Shown here: one piece after another, positions 11,741 to 23,885 of the stretch
How the letters are laid out: each line of letters begins with the position of its first letter
How positions within the stretch are numbered: the first letter of the stretch is position 1
Origin: Bryoerythrophyllum caledonicum
Lineage: Eukaryota; Streptophyta; Bryopsida; Pottiales; Pottiaceae
Assembly: GCA_963971425.1 (NCBI GenBank)
Contig: OZ020518.1
Coordinates: 7,667,989-7,731,988 of the forward strand
Direction: 5' to 3'
DNA length: 64,000 nucleotides
Notes under the pieces: model-generated
Told to the model about the DNA's origin: nothing
Databases searched by the model: none
Seen by the model: the letters and a program-made list of their open reading frames with translations, nothing else
Translations under genes and position numbers: made by a program

Positions 11741-12415
11741 TGAAGGTGAGACCTACAAAGAAATTCCCAAAGGAACCATTTGTGCACAGTAAGTTCATGA
11801 ATAATTAGAGTAAACGATTGGCAGTACTGTAGCAATCATGTGGGAAAATGAAAATTTGGGGAACCACACTTGCAATGATGCTGTGGTGGTGAACCAAATC
11901 CTAGATGCTGGGAACAGTAAAATGCAGTACAACAACTTGACACAGGGTTTCATCAGACTTATTTGTCAAGTTATAAAAAGGTGAGAAAACTTTGACTTGT
12001 CTTGGATTTTTTAATTTATTTTTGACAAACTCAAATAAATTAAGGTTACTTGTATCAAAAAATTCAAATTCAACATAAGGTTGTAGCAAAAAGTTTTGAA
12101 GGTGTTTGAAATAAACATCCTCGGTAATTTTTCAAAAGATGGCATAACCTTTTCTCTGTAGGTTTTATGAAAATAAAAATTATATCTCCAAGTAACTCTT
12201 ATCTTCTTGCATCTTTGTACAAAAATTTGAGAACTAAAAATATTGCAGTCATAGGAACATGCCCAAGGTTTGCAAAAGCCCACCCTAATACTTTTGGTCT
12301 TCACGGGTTAAGTGCACATTTCATCCACGTTTACAAAGACTAGACATTGTTTGAGGGTTTTTGTAAGATTAGGCAATGATAGTAAGGTTTTGCAACAAGA
12401 TTGTCATTTAGGTCT
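11741..12415. other. No gene seen; AT-rich intergenic sequence
   Basis: Only short unrelated open frames are present. A GGTCTTCACGGGTTAA near 12295 resembles the right end of the TTAA elements, but no matching left end was found. Confidence 0.5.
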
Positions 12416-12419
12416 TCTC

Positions 12420-12610
12420 TGATTTCCATGATTGGCTAAAAGAAAGAAAAACAAGGCTACTATGATCAATGGTACAACAAGGCTTCTCCTTTCTCAAGTT
12501 CTCAAAAGCAGCTGAAATTAGCTCTATCTGAAGTTTAGAGACCACCAAGCTCTTGTATTGATTGTATAAAGGTTTCTAGTTGAGAGACCAACAAGCTCCT
12601 CCAATCATTT
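12420..12610 (-). repeat. Dispersed repeat related to repeats in the agmatine deiminase introns
   Basis: On the minus strand this reads GAGCTTGTTGGTCTCTCAAC, then AAGAGCTTGGTGGTCTC and TGTTGTACCATTGATC. The same order is found on the plus strand at 40110-40440 and 41140-41425. It may be a SINE or a short DNA element. No promoter boxes or tail were identified. Confidence 0.55.
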
Positions 12611-12649
12611 AATAGCTATTCAAAGTGAAGGAAGAGTAGTTGTAAGCCT

Positions 12650-13130
12650 TTAATTCCTAAAGGACCAAGTGTCCCTTGGGAAGACGATTTTCTTTTAAAA
12701 TGTTTTTTTGTTTTTTTTTTTGTTTTTTTTTTGGATTCATGGTTTGAAAGTTGGTACCATTCAAAGTTAGGAATGTGGACTCTGCACAACTCCAAAATTG
12801 TGGTGGAAAACTTCACATTGGCTGTTTGGATTATCATTCTAAAACATATTAAGTTCACAAAAAAATATAACGTAAATTGACAACTTTTGAACCTCCACTC
12901 CTAGCACACTTGTTTTGAATATGCTACACCCCTTCTCTACCTCTAAAAATTGGTGTGTAGGGAACTAACATCATGCTTAACATAATGGTAAGAGATTTAG
13001 ACCTTGTGTAGTGCAAAAATTTGATACCAAGTGAAGTCAAACTCTGCAGATCCACTTATCGTAAGGAAGAAAATGAACCATTTTCTTGGTTGTAAATACT
13101 GTAAACACACAATCAAGCAATTTTGCCCTC
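12650..13130 (+). mobile_element. TTAA family 1 element, copy A (partial)
   Basis: Starts with TTAA and TTCCTAAAGGACCAAGTGTC. From about 12740 it follows the body of copies B and C (24661-27225), sharing GGATTATCATTCTAAAACAT, TTGAACCTCCACTCC and GTAGTGCAAAAATTTGATACC. The right end is not present and the copy fades out near 13130. An A/T homopolymer run lies at 12700-12730. Confidence 0.7.
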
Positions 13131-13625
13131 ACCATTTAAAAGTACACTTGAGTACAATGGCGGCCATTGTGGGCAAAAATGTCAAAATTGCAAAAAAATT
13201 GTTCTAATTTTTTAAAAAAACCAAGTTTGTGCAACAATATTGTATACAGTCAAAATTGTTAATATAACAAGCTTTAAATGGCATTTTCAACAACTTTTTA
13301 GTGGCATTTTGTTAATTTTTATTAATATCTATTCAATATCATTGTGAAAAATTTCAAAGATAAACTATAAAGATTGTAGTGTACAAAAAGACGCAATCAC
13401 CAATAATTATACAATAAGCAACGATTGCCAATTCGTATGAAGATATTCTCAATAGTACATGATATACAAATCAAAGAAAATATACATAGATGCATCTATA
13501 CATGGACTCAGTAATGTAATTTATCAATAGTAAAAACCACTTTACTCTATAGGATTGCTCTACAACGTCCTACATTACCTCTTCAATATACTACCTTTGC
13601 ACATATAGTAAATAACAATTACCAT
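13131..13625. other. No gene seen; AT-rich intergenic sequence
   Basis: No coding motif, clear repeat or element boundary was found here. Confidence 0.5.
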
Positions 13626-14459
13626 GTACACAATACAACGACGCTAGAATGTGAGCTGTGAGTGGTGAGCAGAGAGTAGTGAGCGGTGAGCACTGAGCAA
13701 TGAGCCTTTTTTTGGTATGGAATATACTAAAATTAGAAATATTCTTAAAATAATATTCCATCTTAACTAATAATAATAAATTTAAAAACCTATAACCTCG
13801 GATTGTGAAATGTCTGTAGTGATAGTAATGTTCTAGATGGCCTCTTACATGACCATATTTTTAGTCATTTGAATAATATAAGTTTAGATTTAGCACCAAC
13901 GTCGGTAAGAAAATTCTTCTCTCCTCTTTTAAAGTGGATGATTTTTATTAGATGAAAAATATTTTGGATGTATAGAGTTATAGATGAACATATTCTATGG
14001 ATGAACAAAGTTTAGGCATGATCGAAGTTTATGGATGTGCATCGTTCAATTGACCCCTTACAAATTACCTTGATCTTTCTAAAAATTGAACTGCCATCCG
14101 TACAATATCTCTATGATTAGGAAAATGGCATTATCATACAGAGTGATTTCGGTTGTTCGACCCAATAGTTAATTTTGCATGCTCTTTAGTGTTGAATCAT
14201 ACACCCACTCTTTCAATAAGATACTATCTCTTATGCTAAAAAACAACGCACATGAACCTCCTCCCCCAAGTTGTTGTACTCATCGGCAATATGATAATGA
14301 AGTCCTCTAATGTTTATTGTAGCAACAACATTTAAGTTAGACAGTAGTCTAGAAAGCACCACCTACAGTCTTGTGATGCCAGCCTCTCCGCAAACAAAAT
14401 TCGTCAATTCTACATGCGACATCTTGCAACTTTCATAATATTATTAACAATATAATTGT

Positions 14460-14750
14460 GTTCAAAATTACTTAAAAGTTTGGAGTGCAAAATAGGCACT
14501 TTGGTACCGAGGTCCCATTTTCCCCCTCATTCAAATTATGTAAAGTTGTAGTGGAAGCAAGAATTTTAGAGCTCAAAATTACATAAAATTTTGGAGTGCC
14601 AAATGGGCACTTTGGTACCAAGGTGCCATTTTTCCCCTCACTCAAATTGAAGTGGAAGCAAGAATTGTAAAATTATGTAAAATTGTGGTAGAAGCAAGAA
14701 TTTTTGTATTCAAATTTACGGAGAAGTTTGGAGTGCCAAATGGGCAATTT
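14460..14750 (+). repeat. Tandem repeat of about 110 bp with a GGTACC core
   Basis: Two to three units contain CAAAATTACATAAA, TTTGGAGTGCCAAATGGGCA, CTTTGGTACCRAGG and GTGGAAGCAAGAATT. The third unit is truncated. The GGTACC core is shared with the palindromic repeats just downstream inside the same MULE-like element. Confidence 0.7.
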
Positions 14751-14863
14751 GGATAACCCCTTAAGGAGAATTTTTCTTAATGGAGGACAATTTTTTAATA
14801 TTTTATATATATATAAATATATATTTTTTGTGTGAGTTTTTTTTTTGGGTTTCCCTTGGTTTT

Positions 14864-15028
14864 GCCGTCAGGGCACTCCTCGGTACCGAGGAGCCCCTCG
14901 GCAGGTGGTTTTTTTTTTTTTGGTTTCGCTCTCAGGGCGCTCCTTGGTACCGAGGAGCCCCTCGGTAAGTGGGTTGTTTTTTGGTTTTGCCTTCAGGGCG
15001 CTCCTTGGTACCGAGGAGCCCCTCGGCT
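14864..15028 (+). repeat. Three palindromic repeats of 61-64 bp
   Basis: Each unit has TCAGGGC, a palindrome and GAGCCCCTCGG, separated by T-rich linkers. The first palindrome, CTCCTCGGTACCGAGGAG at 14876-14893, is perfect over 18 bp; the other two differ by one base. CCGAGG and CCTCGG within the unit could form an alternative stem. Short reading frames through it are repeat translation only. Confidence 0.8.
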
Positions 15029-15834
15029 TGTTTTAATTTTTTTTTAAATTTCCAACATAGTCAAGTTTTGGGCCCACGACCACCACTTTAAAGAAAATGG
15101 CAAATTAAATACTGAAGTATTTCTAAGATATCTTTTAGTGAAAGAACTTCAGGTTTTTTCCTCAACCCAAGTGATTTCATGTTTTTCCAATGGAAATTGA
15201 ATCACTTATGAATTTTCAAAGTGTCTTGCCACTTTAGCATATTTCTACCACTAGGTACCCCATTAGCTCCGACCAAAAGTCAAAGGTCTTGACCAGAAAG
15301 GTGCTACAGATTGCCATTAATAGTGTTGAAATCACATGAAGAAATTATTGCATTCTATGAAGTTGCTTAGCTCTGAATGAGACTAAAAAACTTCTACTAA
15401 TATTTTATAAGTTGTTATATATTTTTTTAACTATAAGATGAACAATCATTCATCGACATTCATCTATCTACATTCATCCATCTTTCTACATTCATCCAAA
15501 TATCCTCCAAACAATATATTTCCGGGTTTTTTAATCCAATTTTCTCCCATTTTGAACTTTTTTCATACCACAGAAATAGGTCACAATGTAAAATTGTTTC
15601 TTGTAAATCACCCCAAATCTGTGGTTATAGGGCGCCCAACTGAAAAAAAAAATTGCTTACTGCTCACTGCTCATTGTTCACTACTCACATTCTAGCATTC
15701 CTGGTACACAATACACTCATAATACTTTCAACATCTTTTACATAGCATTTAAGGTTGCTTGCAAGCGGTTGTCGTTGATAGCTTTGGTTTGCATTGCAAT
15801 ATACTCTAGTGTGTGAGGCTTAGCCGATTGAAGA

Positions 15835-17030
15835 ATGCGAATCCTCCTTTCAACTCGCATTCCAAATACATTGCGTTTTCTCCACCGACAAGCGCCAGTC
15901 ATGGTTCTTTCTAGTTTGTCTACCCATGAAAAAATGCATGCCTCTTTCTCTATCCAACCATGGCTCTCACCAGGTGGCTCCTACAATGAATCCATGCAAT
16001 TTGCATACCGTTGTGTAGAGGACCCCGGTCCATCAACAAACCTCCTCGGATGATGGGCCAATCCCAACAAACCTTCATCTTTTGTCTCCATCGGCATTTT
16101 CAATCTTCAATTACGTTCTCTACATAGAATGGTACACCGTCTTCTACTCTCGCTCGTCCGCTGCAAATACTTTTGCAAAAATTGGTCACTCATCTCTATT
16201 TGGCAACGACCTCAAAGTCTTCGTTTCTGACTCTAGTCTCCATGGATCCTTGCAATAATGCTTGTGCTGTACTCAAACATCATGAGTCCCCTCTCGATTC
16301 TCCATATAGAATGGCATGTGGTGCAGAAATGTTATGCCCACCAATTAATCCGGACTTGTCAGTATGTAAGGAGTTGTAAACAATTTCCAATCCCACACAT
16401 TCTCCAATAGCCGAGTGCTAACAAATGCCTCCGTAGAAGATGTTCCTTGTTCTATAAGACTAAGCATCTCCTTCAACGAGTCCACATCTGACCTCTTTAA
16501 CATACTAGATATACAACTAAAGCGTTGATCAATATCTTCATACGTATGGCCTACTATAAGAAAAGGCAATTCCACCTCGTAAAAGAAGCCCAATCCTACC
16601 AATGTAGTACATAGAATAAACATATAAATGTTTTTATTCTCATGTGTGCAGTTGTCGACTTCGATGCGCAATGTTGGTGGCAGAAAGCCCTTCCTTTGCA
16701 ACACATCTCTTATCACGTACAACAATGTGCTCACAACTTGGTTGTTAGCATACTTGTGGTGAGTTCCAAACCAATTCCATATATAAGGGTCGTACACAAA
16801 TGGGTCTTCACAGATCGGTGTTCAATGTTCTTCACAGTCTGACGCATCTTCGGTACCATGGTTGTGTTTTGGTCCATGCCATCCACAATGATGCACATGT
16901 ACAACTAAGGGCTAATATAACACGATCTCTTGAATATCCAAGAATGCCTACGCTCCTCCATCTGGTTGAGCAAATGCAACAAAACAACTCTTTTATTTGA
17001 ATCCTTTCTACAGGACGTAGCGTCGAGGGC
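15835..17030 (-). pseudogene. Fragment of a DUF7869-type gene
   Basis: The longest frame (16345-16797) reads LRIEVDNCTHENKN, a Phe/Val stretch, LIVGHTYEDIDQRFS and a Lys/Arg region. D-N-C-x-x-E-N-K-N followed by VGHTxEDIDQ is the signature of the DUF7869 family, often linked to mobile DNA. Upstream in another frame, IVDGMDQNTTMVPK (about 16860-16905) is the family's conserved DGMDQ motif. Downstream, 15835-16345 holds stop-riddled continuation. Frameshifts and stops mean it is not functional. It ends where the LTR at 17041 begins. Confidence 0.65.
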
Positions 17031-17040
17031 CTCTCCGTAT

Positions 17041-17489
17041 TGTAGTGTTTTAGGGTAGATTAGTTTGTTACTAATCTAAGGGTTTATAGACGTACGGCGG
17101 CGCACTGCAGTCATTTGTGGATGATTTGCATCCGCTTAGGATTGTGTGTGTCTGTGCGTATAGCGCCGCACACGTCCTTGACTTAACGTCTTTGTTAACT
17201 CAAGCTTTGTGAGTGAGTTAAAGAGTGTTTGATGATTACCTTTGCTTGTAAGTGTTTGTTTATCATTAGTAAACGCTCTACATTCTCATATACTACTTAC
17301 ACTTGTTGATTCTCCCTTTAAAGAGTGCGAGACGCTTGACTACTCTTGTGATTCACTAGTTATTCGCTTGACAAACACCCTCCCACGTTCCTCTCTTTAG
17401 TTCTAGAATTTGAGCTTGGATACGTTTGAAAAAAATTTGCGTGCTCAAACCAATGTTGAAGAGCGCCTTAGGATGAAGCTAGTGTAACA
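17041..17489 (+). mobile_element. Probable 5' LTR of a gag-bearing retroelement
   Basis: Starts TGTAGTG after the DUF7869 fragment and ends GTGTAACA, giving TGT..ACA ends over 449 bp. Right after it, CGGCGCCCGAATCGG resembles a tRNA-complementary primer binding site of the TGGCGCCCGAA type. gag starts about 960 bp later. No matching 3' LTR was seen up to 24000, so the boundary rests on the ends and the putative primer site. Confidence 0.5.
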
Positions 17490-17507
17490 AACGGCGCCCG
17501 AATCGGA
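17490..17507 (+). other. Putative primer binding site
   Basis: CGGCGCCCGAATCGG lies directly after the proposed LTR end. It resembles the TGGCGCCCGAA type of site but the first bases differ from a perfect tRNA 3' complement. Confidence 0.35.
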
Positions 17508-18447
17508 CAATTTTTAGCAAGATGTGAGTGGCACAAGAATTGGAAGAAGAAGAAGAACAACAACAACTACTAGACCTGAATCTGCGATTTTTCATCAATT
17601 TTTGCGAATTCATCCATTGCATGAAATTTTCATCCACTGGATGAAACTATAATTTCGGCAGAATTCATTAATTGTGAGTTAATATCTTCCAAACTATTCA
17701 TTTTTTTGAATTCTGACTTCGGATTTGGGCTCTTCGTAGAGATATCTACCTAAGGGGAGAAAAAAATTTAGTGGATTTTTTTTTCCAGAAGCACATTTTT
17801 TGGGTTGTTAAAAAAAATTAGTCTCTAAACTTTGGAGGTATGTAACTAGAGCAATTCAACTTGGTTTTGAGTGAAATTTGCACCTATATTTAGGATATTT
17901 TACCGTTAATCCAATTTTGGTATTGGATTGGTGTTGAGCACGTTTGTCACCCAATGTGTGATTTTCATTGGGGGGACATGTATTTGTAAACACCGCGACC
18001 GCATTAGCTCTCGCTAGCTTCTTAGTTTTAGACTTTGGGAAGGACACCTTTGGGTGTTTTCCTTATGTTATTGCAAGTTTTGCGACTAGTGACCATCTTT
18101 AGCAAGCGTGTGCTAGTGGCTCTGGTCAATCTGGTTTGGGGAGAGGATCCGGTTTTGATTTCTAAATTCTTGTGCGGTACGTCGTCCGTGTTGCGGGCTT
18201 GTTGTTGGTGTTTTTTTCGGTGGCCCCATTTCTTGTTGTCCTAGATTGTGATAGGTATCGTAGAGGTGAAGTCGGATTCATGGCTGGCAAGACCATTTTA
18301 TATAGGGTATTGTGGTTGAAGCTATGCTAGCCGGAGGGGATAATCGATGAACCACAAAATTTGGTGTTTTTGCAGGTGTAAGCTGTCCATTCGTACCCTT
18401 ACCTTTTAGATAAAACCTGTAAATAGATCTCGGAGTGGATTTTATTT

Positions 18448-19719
18448 TTGGTGAATACCCGAAGTCAGTATAACCGCTCTCCCTTAGCAGACCACCTGGA
18501 GAGTGCTCCCACTGCAGACTTTAGGCCCGGGTCGGATACTGACGAGGCTTTTGATCATGTTTCGGCATTGGATACTAAACGTAGGCTTCGGGTTTGGGGC
18601 GTGGGCACGTCCGACGACATGGAGGACAATCTACGTCATGTCGTACAAGACAAGTTCTCGGAACAGGCTAGGGGCATCGCCTTGCCTGATTGGTGGCTCC
18701 GGTTCTAGACTTGAATGAAGGAGAAACGCCAGCACATGTCATCGTTTAACGGCAAGTATGCATTTAAGCTCTTGCCCCAACATTTGGAGTTGGAGGCCCT
18801 ACAGACATATGGGAGGTGGACCACGCAGTATGATGCACAGTTGCGGCCCGTTGAAGAGTATTCGCACAAGTGTGTGGAGTTGGTGACTGCGCTCAAGGAG
18901 AGTGCGGTTGCGAAAGAAGGTTTCTCCAGTGAGGACTCCAGGGGCAAGGGCGTTGCCGTTGTAGCCGAACGGTCTTGTATAGGGGCCATTTCACATTTGG
19001 CCGTGGCAACATGTGTGGCATTGATGGCGGTTGGCAATCTGTCAGCCTTCGATCATTAGATGCTTTTAATGGCGCATATAGAGGTGGAGTATGGAAGATT
19101 TAGGTGTGATCGGATGGAGCGCATCTAGGATTTTCGTTGGGAGAAGGAGAATACCCCACACGTTATGTATACCCAATTGATGTGGTTCTCAGCAGAGGCC
19201 AGTGATGTGTTCACGGAGCGCCATCTAGTAAAGATCTTCATCTCTAAGTTGGATAAGGGAATGGTGAAGTTGACTAGTTTGCAATTTCTTTTTCCGTATC
19301 ACGGGAACGCCACTTTGGCGCAAGCTTTCGCCAAGGTGAAGGCGCTTGATAGAGCTTTGAGCCTCAGCGAGGTTGCGGGTTTGATTATGGCACTGATGGA
19401 TGCTCCTAAAACGAAGAAGCTTGCCACTCCAACCGGTAGCTTGGCCGAGGCACAATCTAAAAAGGTTGTGCATTGTTGGGCTTGTGGAGAAGTTGGTCAC
19501 ATGAAGGGCAACCCAAATTGTCCCAAGAAGAAGGGAGCATGGGCGGAGAAGGCCAAGCCCAAGACCAAGGCAACCAAGCTTGTAGAGAAGGCTGAGGGCA
19601 AGGGAAAGAAGACTGTGATATGCTCCCATTGTGGCAAGACTAGCCATAGTGATGAGAACTGTTTAGCTTTTACCTGGAGAAGCACCCAGAGTCTTCAGCT
19701 GCTGGATCGGATGTCGTGA
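18448..19719 (+). pseudogene. Retroelement gag with two zinc knuckles
   Basis: Coding sequence runs in three blocks (18448-18708, 18715-19059, 19165-19719) broken by stops and shifts. The first starts MVNTRS, typical of plant gag. The last has capsid-like helices and two knuckles. CWACGEVGHMKGNPNC has a six-residue gap before the last Cys; CSHCGKTSHSDENC is a standard CX2CX4HX4C. A Lys/Ala-rich linker joins them. Gag would package element RNA. No protease, RT or integrase follows, so the element is a deletion derivative or a gag-only type. Confidence 0.75.
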
Positions 19720-19839
19720 AGACACTTCAGGCCAAATTGGTGGAGCTGAAGAAGCAAATGAGCGCGATAGCCTCTTTGGGACAAGTGGCAGACAAACGGC
19801 TTCTAATGAGGGGTCAAGGCTCATCTTGAGCCCTAGATC

Positions 19840-22746
19840 GCTACTTGTATGGCGCTTCAGGAAAGCTGGTGGCAATAGTTGCCACTCCTGCTCAAACAAC
19901 CACACAGGTGGTGGCACCTTCTCCGTCTGTACCACGTGGTAGTCGCCGTCCACATCACACAAGTTTGGTGCAAGACGGAGAAGAGTTTCACAATTTAAGA
20001 AATGATCCCCGTGAGGATTCAGAGGAGGAAGGAGAGATGCCAGTAGTTGTTCCTACTTTACATAGTTCCAAAGTTCAAGTGCCTACAACGGATGAGATTG
20101 CGAAAGGATTGTTGTGGAGGAATATTGTGTTTAACGTACACATAGACCATGTTGTCTCAGTGGAGAATCCATAGACAAACCATCGAGTTTTGTCACAGGA
20201 TTCACAGCAGAGGGCTACAAATGTGTATAGCCACTTAAGAGATCCAGAGTTTAGGACTCAAATGAGCAAATTGGTACTTTGACCGATCATATATATTTTG
20301 CATACTACTACTGATGACGGTAAGATTCTGTTGGACGAAGTGTTGTTTCCGAATGAAGAAGCAGCACAAGAGTTTGAACGCGTGTTCCTTACACATGGTA
20401 GTGCTTCTGCAAAAGGTGGTGTAGGATTTCAATTGGCTTGGCTTGAAGACCATATTATTTAGGTGGCAGTGGATGGACAATAAACAGTGTCAACTTGTAA
20501 ATTTGCACATGAACAATGGAGGAATGATATGATCCCAACAATTTTGAGCCGCGGGAGGCAACTATTGTGGTATATGATGATCGTCATTTTTACATTGATA
20601 AGTCGGTGCGTATCAACATAGCAGAGTGGAAAAAAACATCTTTTTTCACTGTGGAAGAGGATATGGGAGGTCTAATAGCTTGGTCCATGGGGATGATGCA
20701 CACATAGGAATTGCTTTGGTGAGTGTCGTGCAGTGCATAAATTGCACAAGATGGCTGATAGTAATGAAGTTATGATTAAGAAGTTGGCCAAGAACATGGA
20801 TGAATCCGTCAAGCCTGGAATTGGAGCGATGATTGTTTTAATGCTATCATTTGTGTCTGCAAGGACTACGAAGATTGGCTTCTTTTTTACAGTAAGAAGG
20901 AAGAGACAAAATAGAAGCAATTTGCACAAATGAAGGAGTTGGATTCCAATGTGGATGTGCAACCAAAGCGAGAGGTGATGACTCATAATTGGTTGAGGCC
21001 GCTTAATTGGATTCCAGATTCATATTATCTACAATTGATACAGTCTTGTACAACTAAGCCGTTGGGAAAAATTAGGCGTAGACCTTGCCAAGAATATTAC
21101 TTCAATGGTATAGACGATAAGATTCCACAACGTCGTACCATTGCCATTGCGGTTGATCGATTTCAGAGAGGAGAAGCGGTGATGAATATCATCCATTGGT
21201 TGATGGAAGACAACCAAGGATTTGACCAAGTTCTATGGAGGAGTTCTTTTGTATATCCGTACTGAAGTATTTTCCAAGGGGCAAGGGGCAGCTTTATACT
21301 TTAACAAAGAATTTGGATACTCTTACAAAAATGGCATGGATTGCTCCTATACAAGAGAAGGTGTCTAAGCTGGAAGACATAGTCCATTTCATCTCCTTTT
21401 CCATAAAATATCATTATCACAATGTTGTAATAGGGGGGCATGGATACAATGGATTATCTGTCACTATGGCGGATTTAAGCACTGCCAGTTCTGAATGGCA
21501 GATGCAAGTTCAAAAGCCAGGTCAAAATAACCCACAAAACTCTCTTATGGTTTGGTTTAGAAGAAGGTTATTTCATTCAAATCATGTACAATTGGGAAAA
21601 CTATGCTCGCAGGTGATTGATTCTCGATGTCGCGGTGAGAGGCATGGAGATGGTCCATGGAGAGATGAGCAATTATCCAAAGCCTTTGCACAATCGGCAT
21701 TATCGATGATCATCTCAAGAGATCTCCATCAGAGTTGTTAAGGCTAGTAGGTCCGTACTTGCGACGAGGCTGGGATTTAGCGGCATGTGGTATTTCCATG
21801 GCCATTCTTAGGATCCTTCAAGGGGACTTCCAGGGATATGAGATCATTGTCATTGATGAAAGCACATAGACGGCTAGATTCTTAGACAATGAGTTGTGCA
21901 ACAGTTTCTAAAGACAAATGTTGATCACTCAGACGACAAGTGGAACAAACATCGCTCGTAACATCGTACAGGAGTCGAAAGTGGCGATTGGTGGAGAGAG
22001 GCAAGAGAACGACAACGACGAGGAAGGAACTTAAAATGAGAAATTGCCACATTTATCTGGATCAGAATATTATTTTACAGTAGCTCGACCAATGAAGACT
22101 CAAGCACTGATAAAAAGAAATGGATAAGTCTTCTGCAAGGGAGAGAATTCCATCAACGCAGCCCGCGGTGGAAGACACTTTGGAGGAGATGTTAGTGACA
22201 CCTCTGAAGAGGATGGAAGATACTAGTGTAGCGGATATTAGCTTGGTGGCACTGGGAAGAGAGGCAAGTACATTTGCTTCTCAAAGGCTTGAGGTAGAGC
22301 AAGAAGCATCTAACTTGCTTGAATTCTTCAGGGTGCAGATGAAGATTTAGCAGCCTTTGGGGTCTTCTCAAGCACAAATTGAATCAGGGACACATGAGAG
22401 GGTTGGAGGTACTGGAAGTGATACGCGACCAATATTGCCTTCCGTTCCAAGATTTGGTGTATTGAAGGACATCACTACATTTCAAGGGGCCTTCTCCTTA
22501 CACGAAGAGATGTCGTTTAAGGATGGCTCTTAGTATAATGATGATGGTATAAGACACACGTGGGTGACGTGGCACGATGAGCCTGGCAATTACAAATATG
22601 TTGAGTCTGCGTCCATTAGTTTTGGAGATACAATAGATCATCTAGTACAGGCTCATGAATTGTCGGCTATGGTAGAGAACGCCATAGGACACATGGAGGG
22701 AGTCGAGTGGCCAGAGGATGATGAAAGTCCTTCTGCTATAGCATAG
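19840..22746 (+). pseudogene. Unidentified decayed coding sequence 3' of gag
   Basis: A series of short plus-strand frames (19845-20174, 20930-21265, 21235-21741, 22120-22350, 22564-22746) look like real protein: mixed composition, few low-complexity runs, and frames that hand over at shifts. Examples are NWLRPLNWIPDSYYLQLIQ near 20985 and RTEVFSKGQGAALYFNKEFG near 21254 in another frame. I recognise no RT, integrase, RNase H or other domain. It could be an extra ORF of the retroelement or captured host sequence. Confidence 0.45.
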
Positions 22747-23284
22747 TAGAGCAAGTGATGATTATGTGGCAGATAGATCAATATGATACATTTGATATTT
22801 AAAGTTTAATATGATATGTTTGATTTCAGTTTTTCTTTGCAAAAGTTTAAAACTGTTTGATTAAGTATGTTTTTGCATATAGTAAATAGTGAGGTACCTC
22901 ACACTTTCTCAGTGAATGCTTCTTTTATTATTGAATCTCTTATAAGTTGTATTTGTAGTGAGATACTCTAAAAGTGTACAATCATACAAATGGGTATCCA
23001 AAAGATGTAAGTACATGATTGTTACAATCTTAAAAGGATCAAAAATCGGATTAATAGGCATGAATTCTTTATAAGTTCCAGCAAATTGAGAATGTATATC
23101 TCTGACATGCACATGTAGAAGCCAATATTTAACGCTTCAGACATGTAAATTTTATAGAAAAGCGATAGTAATTTATTTTTTTTAAATTTTAAATTTTCAG
23201 GAAAATGTTGTTTTTTAGCGCCGTTATATGCACTTGGCTAAGTGCATAATTGCTTAATTGCTTAATTGCATGTTTATAATCTTT
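22747..23284. other. No gene seen; AT-rich intergenic sequence
   Basis: No motif, tandem repeat or element end was recognised. Confidence 0.5.
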
Positions 23285-23462
23285 CAACCGGTCAGTCAAA
23301 ATTTATAAAGTTTGTGAGTGTCTTACCAAGTAAGTCTTAATTGAGATCCTACAGTAAAAACTATAAATATAAGGTTATGTTTCCCGTCTATACTCATTGC
23401 ACTAGAACCAACAATTTTGAAGTGTTACTGGTGTTAGATTGTCACGGTCCTTTAGGGATTAA
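23285..23462 (+). mobile_element. TTAA family 1 element, right-end fragment
   Basis: Contains AAGTCTTAATTGAGATCC, CATTGCACTAGAACCAACA and GGTCCTTTAGGGA before TTAA at 23459-23462. It matches the right end of copy B (27104-27225) and gives a well-preserved right inverted end. Confidence 0.75.
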
Positions 23463-23759
23463 GGACAACGGGGTATATTTGCACGGTGTACACACTTTTC
23501 TTAAAAGAATTGATGGTCCACTGTGGAATCCTTAGATGGGTTGCAAAATATTTCCACACATACCGCATGTGGATGGTCCATCCGCCAAAGTCAACAACCA
23601 CAAATCAGAAGAGAGCTTTCTACGCAGAAATACAGTGGAACTATCGCTCAACCGACATCAAATCTCTTTTCCTACGTTAGACTGCAACTCAGTGTCTCAC
23701 TACATTTGTGAGAAGCGCACAAATCCACACAAGTTTCCACAGTTCATGGACCACGCAAC

Positions 23760-23885
23760 AATGAACTATTGATAGAGCTACTTGCATATGACTTCAAAGG
23801 TGAGTATTCAACAGTAAACCATTGATAGAGCTTCTTGCATGTGACTTCAAAGGTGAGTATTCAACAGTGAACTATTGGTAGAGTC
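23760..23885 (+). repeat. Tandem repeat of about 57 bp, two to three copies
   Basis: Units contain ACTATTGATAGAGC, TTCTTGCATGTGACTTCAAA and GGTGAGTATTCAACAGT. The third unit is incomplete. Confidence 0.75.

Larger units (their letters stand above)
13637..15703. mobile_element. MULE-like non-autonomous DNA transposon with 11-bp target duplication
   Basis: GTACACAATAC occurs exactly at 13626-13636 and 15704-15714. Just inside are inverted ends AACGACGCTAGAATGTGAG and, at the right end read in complement, CAGGAATGCTAGAATGTGAG. Both continue into irregular GTGAGC/AGTGAGC units (13650-13705 and the complement at 15655-15690). An 11-bp duplication fits Mutator-like elements. The 2.07-kb interior has tandem repeats and palindromes and no credible transposase, so this copy is non-autonomous. 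Superfamily assignment is inferred from duplication length only. Confidence 0.75.

Noticed and set aside
12616..12858. Open frame with KKTKKKTKK
   Set aside because: Translation of a T-rich homopolymer run inside TTAA family 1 copy A.
14780..15047. Overlapping frames rich in Phe, Gly and Leu
   Set aside because: Translation of the three palindromic repeats and T-runs inside the MULE-like element.
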